Positions 13,162 through 19,791 of a stretch of DNA of 22,362 nt are shown here, one piece after another (within the stretch, counting starts at the first letter, position 1; the number at the start of each line of letters is the position of its first letter). The notes under the pieces were generated by a model. It searched no databases and had not been told where the DNA came from. It saw nothing but the letters and a program-made list of their open reading frames with translations. Both the position numbers and the translations under genes were made by a program. Source of the DNA: Limnoraphis robusta CS-951 (GTDB lineage Bacteria; Cyanobacteriota; Cyanobacteriia; Cyanobacteriales; Microcoleaceae). The DNA lies in NCBI RefSeq assembly GCF_000972705.2, contig NZ_LATL02000353.1, positions 1 through 22,362 of the forward strand. The letters run 5' to 3'.

Positions 13162-13178
13162 AGGGGGAATTTCCCCCT
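13162..13178. promoter_or_regulatory. Perfect 8-bp dyad with 1-nt centre before the gene at 13189
   Basis: AGGGGGAA-T-TTCCCCCT. It ends 10 bases before the ATG of the next gene. It is either an operator, a hairpin that hides the G-rich ribosome site (AGGGGG), or a weak terminator (it is followed by TT). Confidence 0.4.
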
Positions 13179-13188
13179 TTACTACCGT

Positions 13189-13671
13189 ATGAAAATCAAT
13201 CAAATTTCATTCGGGTTAACCGTTAACATGGGAAACTACGAATCAACCCGCTTTGACATTCAAGCCAACTTAGAAGACTGGGAAGACACAGAACAGTCAA
13301 TGCAGGTTCTCCGAGAAAAACTTGTTTCAATTGCTGGGGTAGAACTCAGTAACGGTTACAATAATTTATTGGGTAAAATCAACCTTGAGCGAAAATACAT
13401 CAAGGAAATTAGAACCGTAACTCGAGAAATTGAAGCGAAAGAATCAGAATTAGAAGAGTTAAAAACAAAACTTAAAGCTGTTGAGTCTCTCTGTTCAGAT
13501 TCTAAAGAACTACTCAAAACCTACGACGAGTTTAAGTACAAGGACTCAACGTTGAAAGAGCTTTCTAATATTATTTACAGCTACAACGTGTTGTGTCATC
13601 AAATTAAAGAGGTCAATCCAAAAAACGAAACTTCAAGCGAAACTTCAAGCGAAACTTCACCAGAGTTTTAA
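13189..13671 (+). CDS. Hypothetical coiled-coil protein with NMGNYES N-terminal domain
   Basis: The protein is 160 residues. The start MKINQISFGLTVNMGNYES, then RFDIQANLEDWED, gives a small beta domain. I associate this 'GNYES plus acidic' form with short phage and plasmid proteins of unknown function. Residues 68-100 (EIEAKESELEELKTKLKAVE) are a clear coiled coil. The tail carries three SSET/SPE repeats (NETSSETSSETSPEF) from a 12-bp tandem repeat. The next gene starts three bases after the stop. No function can be assigned. Confidence 0.65.
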   Translation: MKINQISFGLTVNMGNYESTRFDIQANLEDWEDTEQSMQVLREKLVSIAGVELSNGYNNLLGKINLERKYIKEIRTVTREIEAKESELEELKTKLKAVESLCSDSKELLKTYDEFKYKDSTLKELSNIIYSYNVLCHQIKEVNPKNETSSETSSETSPEF

Positions 13672-13673
13672 CT

Positions 13674-13880
13674 ATGAGTAAAAAATTTTACTCGCTGTCT
13701 ATCTGGCAACAGATATTAGTTTGCGTTAGACTATGTGAACGAATCAAAATGAGAAATCAGGACACTTTCAACGAAATGGTTGACAGCGTTATCGATGAAA
13801 TGGACAAAGTATTTAAGGAAAGTTCTTTGAACCTTAAAACCTTAATTATCCGCAAACTCAAAAATCTACTGTTTCTGTAA
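13674..13880 (+). CDS. Small hypothetical helical protein
   Basis: The protein is 68 residues: MSKKFYSLSIWQQILVCVRL, then a helical acidic stretch (MVDSVIDEMDKVFKES) and a basic hydrophobic end (LIIRKLKNLLFL). It is sandwiched with 2-bp gaps between its neighbours on the same strand, which argues for a real gene in a three-gene operon. No family recognised. Confidence 0.5.
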   Translation: MSKKFYSLSIWQQILVCVRLCERIKMRNQDTFNEMVDSVIDEMDKVFKESSLNLKTLIIRKLKNLLFL

Positions 13881-13882
13881 AC

Positions 13883-14515
13883 ATGACTAAACATGATACT
13901 TGGGTAAAATTTAAATCACCCTCAAACTTCGACAAAATCAAGCATTTATTTCCTCATGGTATCCCAATGCGCGATCCCTTTCCTATGGAAGTTGATTCAG
14001 ACAATCAAATCTATTGGGTAGTTGATGAAACTCGATTAATTGGATATCAAGCAGATGCACTAATTGATTTAATTGCTGATGAATACAATGTTACTCGTGA
14101 TGAAGTAGAAGCCGAAGCAGAAAGATGTGACGGCTTAATATTATCAAATGAAACTGAAGTTGCATCATTAACAGTTGGAACTGAAGGGTTTACCCGTAAC
14201 ATTGAACTTGCAAAGTTTTACCGCGATAACCCAAACAAAGATCAGGAAACATTCGAGAAACTGAAATTATTTTTCGCTAATCAAATTGAGCGATGGATAA
14301 AAGGTGATGAAATTCCTCCACCCTTACCCGCATGGGAAGATATCCCAGAAGAAATCAAAACACCCGAACTAGAATCAATCTATCAACAAGCACAAATTTA
14401 TTCAATGCTCAATGATAGAAAAGATGCCATATTTAGTCTATTTGTAAAGAGTCTAATTATGGGAAATATCACAAGGAGAGTATTAAAAACGATTTACCAC
14501 AAAGACGAATCCTGA
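13883..14515 (+). CDS. Hypothetical acidic protein
   Basis: The protein is 210 residues. The N-terminus (MTKHDTWVKFKSPSNFDKIK) leads to a region with NVTRDEVEAEAERCDG, a helical middle (FEKLKLFFANQIERWIKGDE), a Pro-rich acidic hinge (IPPPLPAWEDIPEEIKTPEL) and a final helical domain ending YHKDES. Strongly acidic and probably cytosolic. The T-R-D-E-V-E motif recalls the (S/T)REEV pieces in the 12303 gene but is too short to claim kinship. Last gene of the divergent arm, followed by a strong hairpin. Unknown function. Confidence 0.62.
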   Translation: MTKHDTWVKFKSPSNFDKIKHLFPHGIPMRDPFPMEVDSDNQIYWVVDETRLIGYQADALIDLIADEYNVTRDEVEAEAERCDGLILSNETEVASLTVGTEGFTRNIELAKFYRDNPNKDQETFEKLKLFFANQIERWIKGDEIPPPLPAWEDIPEEIKTPELESIYQQAQIYSMLNDRKDAIFSLFVKSLIMGNITRRVLKTIYHKDES

Positions 14516-14521
14516 TCGCTT

Positions 14522-14550
14522 ACGCCTCCTTAATCAAATTAGGGGGGCGT
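14522..14550 (+). terminator. 12-bp stem hairpin at end of the divergent arm
   Basis: ACGCCTCCTTAA (14522-14533), loop TCAAA, TTAGGGGGGCGT (14539-14550): twelve pairs including two G:T. There is no U tract after it, so it is either a terminator of the four-gene arm or the end structure of the IS110 element or provirus. Confidence 0.45.
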
Positions 14551-14579
14551 TGGCGGTTAGGGTCGCATCCTAATCGCAC

Positions 14580-14680
14580 GGTGAGAGACAATGCTCCAAG
14601 ACAGATATGGGCTGCTAAGGCGATCGCCATAATTGGGTGATAGTTGATGCCCTTTATAAATCGTGAGCTGTTCTCTCACC
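14580..14680 (+). ncRNA. Candidate IS110 bridge RNA region
   Basis: IS110-family elements encode a structured guide (bridge) RNA in the non-coding end, often before the transposase. Here GGTGAGAGA (14580-14588) pairs perfectly with TCTCTCACC (14672-14680), closing an 83-nt interior that contains a further palindrome (GGCGATCGCC, 14619-14628). Exact RNA ends and guide loops cannot be fixed from sequence alone. Confidence 0.35.
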
Positions 14681-14782
14681 ACCCCCTAGCAATGCCCTAA
14701 TAGCGATGTGGTCTACGGACTTTTGGGAGTATCATGGGCTGTCTTGGGGTTTCACCGCAAATTCACTCCCGTATTAGAAACT

Positions 14783-15961
14783 ATGAAAGTAATAGGCGCC
14801 GACGCTTGCTGTGACAAGCTCGTTTTGTGCTGTCTTGAATCCCCTCCAGTTAACCCGAGAGAGGAGTTTCTTGACATGGAATTTATCGAAGTTTCCACTG
14901 ATACAATCGGCTTACAAAAGCTTCTGAAGTTAAAGCCTGATGTGATGATTTTGGAACCTACCGGAATGCACTACATCAAGTTTTGGTTGCATCATTTGAA
15001 CAAGAACGACATCGAAGTTAGACTCGTTCATAACTCAAGACTTCCCCAGCATAGAGCAGAAATTCTGGACATCCCTGACAAAGATGATGAAGCCGATGCG
15101 TATTCACTGGCAATTTACTATTGGATGTACCAGGATAATCCAAAGCGTTGGGTAAGTTTGCGTGACCCCGTTGTTCAGGAGATGCGAGAATTAGTTTTGA
15201 AATTAGGTCACAATGCGCGGATTGAAACGGCAATAATCAACCGACTTCATCAGGTCTTGCGTCACGAATTTCCCGAAATGGCAGATGCCACAACTGACGC
15301 TCCTCTGTTTTGGGGATGGGCTGGAGGAATTCGCAAATCAAAGCGGTACGACCTCATGCTGGAAGCTTCCAAAGGTTTAGGAGTGTCCGAAGCAACCCGG
15401 TTCGACGCAATGACTTTATCTCATTACCTCACCGAAGATAAGCGACTGGAACGGGAACTACAAAAGCTGTACTTAGGAGACGAACGGTTTGAACCCTATC
15501 GCTCTGTGTTCAAAAATTTCGGGTTCGGGCTGGATTGTGCCTCAAAAATCCTCTCTCAAATCTTCCCGATTGAGGACTATCTCGGCCCGGATAGAAAGCC
15601 AATCGTTAAAATCAGTCGAGGCCGCTACTCTAAGAAGCCAACCAAGAAATACATTAGTCTGAGGCGGTTTAAGAAGGCTTTGGGTGATGCACCTGTGAGG
15701 GAATGGTCTGGGAAAAAGCGGAAAAGTGCAAAGGCTGGGAGTCAACTATGTCGGACTGCGTTGTTTTTATGGTTTCGATCTCGGATTGAGTTTAGTCGTT
15801 CTAACAGTGCATTGAAATCGGATAGGGGCAAAAGGTATCGCCTTGAGTTCCAAGCAGAAGTCAAGAAGAAGCGACCGCGAAATAAGGTGAGGACTGAAAT
15901 TCGGCACAAGGTTGTAAAAGAATTGTTTTATGAGTTGGTGAATGCCATAACTCAGCTCTAG
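14783..15961 (+). CDS. IS110-family transposase/recombinase (DEDD)
   Basis: The frame is open from 14708, but the family start is MKVIGADACCDKLVL at ATG 14783, giving 392 residues. The RuvC-like DEDD residues are visible: D7 (IGADACCD), E58 (MILEPTGMHYI), then D102 and D105 in KDDEADAYSLA, equal to the K-x-D-x-x-DA motif. The C-terminal Transposase_20 region is recognisable (FGFGLDCASKILSQIF) with the serine motif REWSGKKRKS and a basic end. It probably works with the bridge RNA encoded upstream. Frame is intact, so the enzyme may be active. Located between element and chromosome; the related Piv/IS492 enzymes integrate some inoviruses. Confidence 0.85.
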   Translation: MKVIGADACCDKLVLCCLESPPVNPREEFLDMEFIEVSTDTIGLQKLLKLKPDVMILEPTGMHYIKFWLHHLNKNDIEVRLVHNSRLPQHRAEILDIPDKDDEADAYSLAIYYWMYQDNPKRWVSLRDPVVQEMRELVLKLGHNARIETAIINRLHQVLRHEFPEMADATTDAPLFWGWAGGIRKSKRYDLMLEASKGLGVSEATRFDAMTLSHYLTEDKRLERELQKLYLGDERFEPYRSVFKNFGFGLDCASKILSQIFPIEDYLGPDRKPIVKISRGRYSKKPTKKYISLRRFKKALGDAPVREWSGKKRKSAKAGSQLCRTALFLWFRSRIEFSRSNSALKSDRGKRYRLEFQAEVKKKRPRNKVRTEIRHKVVKELFYELVNAITQL

Positions 15962-15966
15962 AATCT

Positions 15967-15988
15967 GGGGAGTCACAACCGACTCCCT
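15967..15988 (+). terminator. Hairpin after the IS110 transposase
   Basis: GGGAGTC (15968-15974), loop ACAACC, GACTCCC (15981-15987), then TATAAAACTTTT. A 7-bp GC-rich stem six bases past the stop. Terminator or element-end structure. Confidence 0.5.
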
Positions 15989-16030
15989 ATAAAACTTTTA
16001 GCAAAAATCTGGATAGCGATTTATAACTGT

Positions 16031-16123
16031 GTGATCCGGGTTGACGAGATAACCAAATAGGCCGATGATCCAGTGATTGTATTGGGTGTGTCAGTTGAAG
16101 AGGCTAAATATCAAGCTGAATAA
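16031..16123 (+). pseudogene. Possible remnant of a gene 3' end before coaX
   Basis: In one frame the segment reads VIRVDEITK, a TAG, then ADDPVIVLGVSVEEAKYQAE and TAA. Reading the TAG as a mutated codon gives a plausible acidic C-terminal tail. It lies between the IS110 gene and coaX and may be the stump of a gene cut by the insertion. Weak because short. Confidence 0.22.
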
Positions 16124-16176
16124 TGACTGATCGAGCAATATCGATTAATATGAATTTATTATAAATATCAGGAATA

Positions 16177-16932
16177 ATGTTTAATTTTAAAAATGCGTTT
16201 TGGTTAGGGCTAATGATTGGCAATTCTCGGCTACATTGGGCGAAATTTGATAATTTGGAAATGATAGAAACTTGGGACACAGAACATTTAAGCTTCAAGG
16301 AAAATAGAGAGAATATTTTAGATTCAGTATCATATCAACTCCCCATCCTCTTAGCTTCTGTGGTTCCTGAACAAACGAAAATTTGGCAAGAATACCCGAA
16401 TCTTGAGGTGATTACCTTAGAACAAATACCGCTTAAAAATCTCTATCCAACCCTCGGAATTGATCGGGCTTTAGCCGTATTAGGAGCGGGAACAAAACTC
16501 GGTTTTCCTGTATTGGTGATTGATGCAGGTACGGCTTTAACGTTTACGGGATGCGATCGCGATCATTGTTTAGTTGGGGGTGCAATTTTACCGGGTTTAG
16601 GGTTGCAATTTTCATCTTTAGCGGCAACTGCGGCGTTACCTCAGACTGCTAAACCCCAACAACTTCCTCCCCGTTGGGCGATAGAAACACCGGGAGCGAT
16701 TCATAGTGGTATAATTTACACGTTGTTAGCGGGAATCAGAGATTTTGTTGAAGCTTGGCGTCAAGAGTTTCCTGATAGTAAAATTGTGTTAACGGGAGGC
16801 GATGCTGATATTTTAATCACCTATCTACAAGTACAATTTCCCTCAATTTATACTCAAATCATTAAAGTTCCCCAGGTGATTTTTTGGGGAATATTAGTCA
16901 TCCAACAGAATTGGAGTAAACAACCTCATTAA
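16177..16932 (+). CDS. coaX: Type III pantothenate kinase
   Basis: The protein is 251 residues and phosphorylates pantothenate with ATP as the first step of coenzyme A synthesis in the cytosol. ASKHA-fold motifs are present: MIGNSRLHWAKF (13-24, phosphate-1 region), GIDRALAVLGA (94-104), DAGTALTFTG (116-125, phosphate-2 region) and TPGAIHSG (171-178), with GGAILPG at 134-140. The first motif in bacterial CoaX is usually D-x-G-N-T; here the Asp is Met (MIGNS). I believe this is common among cyanobacterial CoaX, but check. Length is normal. AGGA stands five bases before the ATG. Monocistronic, followed by a hairpin and a MITE. Confidence 0.92.
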   Translation: MFNFKNAFWLGLMIGNSRLHWAKFDNLEMIETWDTEHLSFKENRENILDSVSYQLPILLASVVPEQTKIWQEYPNLEVITLEQIPLKNLYPTLGIDRALAVLGAGTKLGFPVLVIDAGTALTFTGCDRDHCLVGGAILPGLGLQFSSLAATAALPQTAKPQQLPPRWAIETPGAIHSGIIYTLLAGIRDFVEAWRQEFPDSKIVLTGGDADILITYLQVQFPSIYTQIIKVPQVIFWGILVIQQNWSKQPH

Positions 16933-16942
16933 AATAATCAGC

Positions 16943-16964
16943 CAGACTCAAGAGTTTGAGACTG
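16943..16964 (+). terminator. Hairpin after coaX
   Basis: CAGACTCAA (16943-16951), loop GAGT, TTGAGACTG (16956-16964): nine pairs with one mismatch, ten bases after the coaX stop. No strong U tract follows, so it is only a candidate. Confidence 0.35.
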
Positions 16965-17033
16965 ACTGATCAAGATTTAGATATCAAAAGAGACTCTAAA
17001 TTGAGATAGAATGATTAGCCCAAAAGCCAACTC

Positions 17034-17159
17034 ATATTATGTCCGGTTGATTAATTCTGTTATGGGGTGGGGCGGGTTTATCTCAATCTCGGAGTAGTGC
17101 TAAAGATATTGACTGAACCCGCCCCTACAGAATCATTATTGATTAGTCGGACATGATAT
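17034..17159. repeat. MITE-like 126-bp imperfect inverted repeat
   Basis: Left arm ATATTATGTCCGGTTGATTA... and right arm ...TAGTCGGACATGATAT are inverted copies of about 45 bp. Shared blocks are ATGTCCG, AATTCTGT/GATTCTGT and GGGGCGGGTT, and about 32 bp separate them. It fills the tail-to-tail gap between coaX and the 108-residue gene and ends four bases from that gene's stop. Small palindromic repeats of this sort are common in cyanobacteria. Confidence 0.6.
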
Positions 17160-17162
17160 CAT

Positions 17163-17489
17163 CTAATGAACCTTTTCAATGATACGACCCGCCCGTTCCG
17201 ATTCAATGGCCATTGCAATTCCTTCGGGAATTTCTTCTAAATCCGTTGTAATCTCTGAAGGCAAAATGGGAGAGATAAAAGTATAGCAGGGGTCACATTC
17301 TCCATTTTCATAAACTTGGAGAACCCATTTATCGGGTAATCCTTCGACTCCAACTTCTACAATATACCAACCTTCATTGATTAAACGGCTATCGATAACA
17401 CTGAGCCATTCTCGTTCTTCATCTAGAAGCTCTAAATCATCTCCTAAAAAATCGATAGCGATTTGTTTAGCATCTAACTGAGTAACCAT
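17163..17489 (-). CDS. Hypothetical acidic protein (108 aa)
   Basis: The protein starts MVTQLDAKQIAIDFLGDDLE. The middle has GWYIVEVGVEGLPDKWVLQVY and a C-x-x-C-like pair (GECDPCYTF). It ends RAGRIIEKVH. Short alpha plus beta protein with many Glu and Asp, looking like the small NTF2- or immunity-type hypothetical proteins of cyanobacteria; no family is claimed. Fifteen bases after the end of the next minus-strand gene, so probably cotranscribed with it. Confidence 0.65.
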   Translation of the reverse strand: MVTQLDAKQIAIDFLGDDLELLDEEREWLSVIDSRLINEGWYIVEVGVEGLPDKWVLQVYENGECDPCYTFISPILPSEITTDLEEIPEGIAMAIESERAGRIIEKVH

Positions 17490-17504
17490 TTTTTGCCCCC
17501 ATAA

Positions 17505-17774
17505 TTAGCTTTCAGTGGCAGTTGGAGAAGGATTAGAAACTTCGGGATACAAACCCAAAGCTTTAGAAAGTTCGCGAGCAAGGTGAATTAAAAACTTAGC
17601 ACCATCCTGATTGTTTTCATGGGCCATCATTGTGGCAACTTGCATTAAACTTTTGATGAAACCTGCATCTAATAAATCCTCATGGCTGGATAAAACTTCG
17701 GGTTCTTGACCATTTGGACATCTGATTAATTCATCGATCAGATTGAAATATAGATCTTCACGTTTAGCTGTCAT
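17505..17774 (-). CDS. Stand-alone helical domain as found at the N-terminus of cyanobacterial CHAT/TPR proteins
   Basis: The frame is open to 17825, but ATG 17774 has AGGAG six bases upstream and gives 89 residues. The core YFNLIDELIRCPNGQEPEVL, then DAGFIKSLMQVATMMAHE and FLIHLARELSKALGL, matches a segment I know from the N-terminal part of long cyanobacterial tetratricopeptide/CHAT-domain proteins. There it reads N-L-I-x-x-L-L-x-C-P-x-G-x-E-P. Here it stands alone with no peptidase domain. A Pro/Ser/Thr tail (SNPSPTATES) ends it. It may be a remnant or an adaptor. Confidence 0.65.
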   Translation of the reverse strand: MTAKREDLYFNLIDELIRCPNGQEPEVLSSHEDLLDAGFIKSLMQVATMMAHENNQDGAKFLIHLARELSKALGLYPEVSNPSPTATES

Positions 17775-17838
17775 TGTGTTCTCCTGATTTAATGATTTAC
17801 CCGTCGTTGTCAAGACATCTAGCAATCTTTCTCTCTCT

Positions 17839-18072
17839 TTAGAAACCTAAGTGTTTCATCTGAATCATCGATTGCTGTTTTAAACTGGGAGCTGATCGTC
17901 GCTTAAAAACGACTTCTAAAAATTTCTTGGGTTCATAATAAAATGGGGGTGTTTTCCAGATTTGATGAAAGCGATAAAGCCCAACGGTTTCTCTGTATGT
18001 TGTTTCAACTCCTAAATAACAGTGGTTCATGGGCGGGTGATTCTGCTTGGCGAGTTTCTGAGTTTTTAGCAT
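17839..18072 (-). CDS. Possible small protein overlapping the end of the ankyrin gene
   Basis: The protein is 77 residues from ATG 18072 or 63 from ATG 18030 (MNHCYLGVETTYRETVGLYR). The text HQIWKTPPFYYEPKKFLEVVF looks like real protein (aromatic, balanced composition), and it fills an otherwise 230-bp gap. The first 68 bp overlap the ankyrin gene in another frame; GAGG lies about ten bases before the upstream ATG. No family recognised. It might also be a displaced C-terminal exon-like tail of the ankyrin protein after a frameshift. Confidence 0.4.
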   Translation of the reverse strand: MLKTQKLAKQNHPPMNHCYLGVETTYRETVGLYRFHQIWKTPPFYYEPKKFLEVVFKRRSAPSLKQQSMIQMKHLGF

Positions 18073-18523
18073 TCTTCAGTATCCTCAAGACTTCTACGGT
18101 ACTGGCAAAATCAATCGGTTTAAAATCATCGATGTTTTTCAGGTCGGTATCGGCACCATAACTCAAAAGAAACTGCACCATTTCTTCTTTTCCGGCTGAA
18201 GCTGCATACATCAATACCGTTGCACCGTGATCATTTTGATTATTAATATTAATTCCAGAATTGATTAATAAATCGAGCAAAATATAATCATTTCCAAAAC
18301 AAGCGTACCATAAGGCATTGTTGCCATCATCATTCCTCAAATTTAGATTGACACCGCGATCAATCAGTTCTTTAACCACTGTTAACTCTTTCTGTCGGGT
18401 TGCTTTCATTAATGCAGTGTCCCCATTTTCACGCTGACAGTCTAGATTCACAGGAGTATAACCATTTGCCAGTAGCCAACGACTGGTGGTTTCGCTTAAG
18501 CTTAGAGTCTGACTCATAAACAT
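18005..18523 (-). CDS. Ankyrin-repeat protein
   Basis: The protein is 172 residues (or 170 from the second Met). Three to four ankyrin repeats are visible: NGDTALMKATRQKELTVVKE, then DDGNNALWYACFGNDYILLD, then DHGATVLMYAASAGKEEMVQ, with the usual ending LLI-x-x-G-(V/I/A)-(N/D). The final repeat is partial (DDFKPIDFASTVEVLRIL). Ankyrin repeats bind proteins; no catalytic domain is fused. The last 22 residues overlap another ORF and look less repeat-like. Probably cytosolic; partner unknown. Its upstream region is a long AT-rich gap. Confidence 0.85.
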   Translation of the reverse strand: MFMSQTLSLSETTSRWLLANGYTPVNLDCQRENGDTALMKATRQKELTVVKELIDRGVNLNLRNDDGNNALWYACFGNDYILLDLLINSGININNQNDHGATVLMYAASAGKEEMVQFLLSYGADTDLKNIDDFKPIDFASTVEVLRILKNAKNSETRQAESPAHEPLLFRS

Positions 18524-18810
18524 TTGAGTTGAGATCGATTCCCTAAATTTCTAGATTTTTTCGCTCACTCTAATCATTGAAAAAATCCTTTCTGGTTTCA
18601 GTATCATTGAATACGAAGTGACCGAATTCCTGTTAATTTCACAACTTTTTCACTCGCTCAAAATTTTATGTTTTTTTACAATTTTATTGAAAAATTTTAT
18701 GCTAAGTGAAACGGCTCATCGCTCTGAATGTCGATTTTCCATAGATTGTCCGATTTTCAGGAGCCGGACACTTTTCTGCCGACTGGGGATGTGTTACCGA
18801 AAAAATTGGG
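18524..18810. other. AT-rich intergenic region without genes
   Basis: I see no convincing ORF here. The sequence AAAATTTTATG occurs twice (about 18659 and 18692). It should contain the promoter of the ankyrin gene. Confidence 0.4.
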
Positions 18811-19180
18811 TGTAAAGCCCCGTCCGTGATTGACGGCTTTATGCTAAACTTTCTCTTGTGGTCATGGTAATCAACCACACTAAAAACCCAGTCGCCGAAA
18901 GGCAGCGCACCTTGAAAACTGAAGTTATGGGGTTCCGTGCAGGAAAGCTTGTGCGGGTAAAAGCTTCAAGCAACAAGTACAGAGAAACCAAGATTTTAGG
19001 TTTTCCACTGTACGGTAGGGCATACCGAAACAGGCTTCTGAAATGGAGCAAAACGCCTCCGGAGAGACTGATCTCGGCAGTAATGGGGAAACCCAATTAA
19101 GTAAGTCAACGAGGCAGAAAGAGGAAGCCCAAACCGTGAGGTTTGGAATCCTCTTCCTTTAGGGAGAGGAGGATGTCAAC
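18811..19180 (+). mobile_element. Non-autonomous IS200/IS605-derived element (PATE-like)
   Basis: At the left is a bulged hairpin (18813-18841: TAAAG and CCGTC pairing with GACGG and CTTTA), as at IS200/IS605 left ends. At the right are two stems, CCAAACC-GTGA-GGTTTGG (19129-19146) and CTCTTCC-TTTA-GGGAGAG (about 19151-19168), followed by GAGGATGTCAAC. The ending GAGGATGTCAA is the typical right end/omega-RNA 3' end of cyanobacterial tnpB elements. The interior has no tnpA or tnpB, only an 80-codon ORF (18858-19100) of unknown value. It probably moved with trans-acting transposase. Confidence 0.65.
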
Positions 19181-19206
19181 CTAATTGATAAAATCACTGC
19201 TCACCC

Positions 19207-19716
19207 TTGCCGACCTTAACAATTTCTACCCAACACCTTGAGCAAATCTGCACTCATGCTGAACAATGCTATCCCCGTGAGTGTTGTGGCTTAATATTGG
19301 GAAAGATTGACTCCCATTCCGACAAAACGGTTGTTGAAATCTGGCCAACAGAAAACGCCTGGGATGCTGAGTCGGCTGAACTGTTTGAGGAGATGGAAAC
19401 AGCAGATCAACCCGTCACCACGCAAGAACGACGCTACACCATTGATCCCCAAGTCTTCATTGCCGCTCAAAAACAGGGACGCGATCGCCATCTCTGCATT
19501 ATTGGCATTTATCACTCCCATCCTGAACACACCGCCATCCCTTCTGAATTTGATCGGGTTTGTGCTTGGCCGCAATATTCTTATATCATTGTTTCAGTCA
19601 AACAGGCAAAAGCCAACGATATTCAAAATTGGTGCTTAGATGAGAATCAGCAATTTCAACCTGAAGAAATGATAAGCACCTCAGTCAATTCGTCCTCAAT
19701 CGGTTTATCATATTAA
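19207..19716 (+). CDS. JAMM/MPN+ metallopeptidase (M67 family)
   Basis: The protein is 169 residues from TTG 19207; a TAA lies six codons upstream, so no ATG is available. The M67 motif is complete: Glu25 (PRECCGLILG), His103, Ser104, His105, Pro106, then Ser113 and Asp116 (YHSHPEHTAIPSEFD). In bacteria such enzymes trim the C-terminus of, or release amino acids from, ubiquitin-like sulfur carriers (for example Mec of Mycobacterium, acting on CysO). The next gene encodes the matching E1 enzyme. The IS605-like element ends 27 bases before the start, so promoter and ribosome site may have been replaced. Confidence 0.88.
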   Translation: MPTLTISTQHLEQICTHAEQCYPRECCGLILGKIDSHSDKTVVEIWPTENAWDAESAELFEEMETADQPVTTQERRYTIDPQVFIAAQKQGRDRHLCIIGIYHSHPEHTAIPSEFDRVCAWPQYSYIIVSVKQAKANDIQNWCLDENQQFQPEEMISTSVNSSSIGLSY

Positions 19717-19791
19717 TCTTTGGCTAACCCTATATTGTTGGGATGCACGATATCCTAGCAAGTGAAGGTCATTTTCCTTCTTTGAATTATC

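Larger units (their letters stand above)
1..14515. mobile_element. Inovirus-like (filamentous ssDNA phage) integrated element, left end outside window
   Basis: Three hallmarks sit in one co-oriented, tightly packed gene block. They are a Zot/pI-like ATPase (4612-5310), a Rep_trans rolling-circle initiator (3275-4192), and three consecutive small proteins with signal peptide plus one hydrophobic helix and basic C-terminus (5337-6244), which resemble pVIII-type coat proteins. An HTH regulator, an iteron-bearing non-coding region and numerous small one-helix or secreted proteins complete the picture. No integrase or secretin is visible, but the left end is cut by the window. The right limit is inferred from the gene content change at the IS110 gene. 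The plus-strand genes 12303-14515 are assigned to the element only by their divergent arrangement around the regulator and by a repeat shared with the gene at 8395. A mobilisable or conjugative element is less likely, since no relaxosome or type IV secretion genes are seen. Confidence 0.72.
14551..15990 (+). mobile_element. IS110-family insertion sequence (limits approximate)
   Basis: One DEDD transposase gene (14783-15961) is preceded by about 200 bp of non-coding, dyad-rich DNA and followed by a short end. IS110 elements lack terminal inverted repeats and do not make clear target duplications, so exact ends cannot be read from one copy. It could also be the integration module of the adjacent provirus. 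Confidence 0.65.

Noticed and set aside
1..14515. Integrative conjugative element on account of TraX and Rep_trans
   Set aside because: No coupling protein, VirB4 or mating-pair genes are present; the ATPase is Zot-like and lies next to coat-like genes.
18858..19100. 80-aa ORF inside the IS605-like element as a protein gene
   Set aside because: It has no TnpA or TnpB motifs and lies within DNA that should hold end structures; kept only as part of the mobile element.
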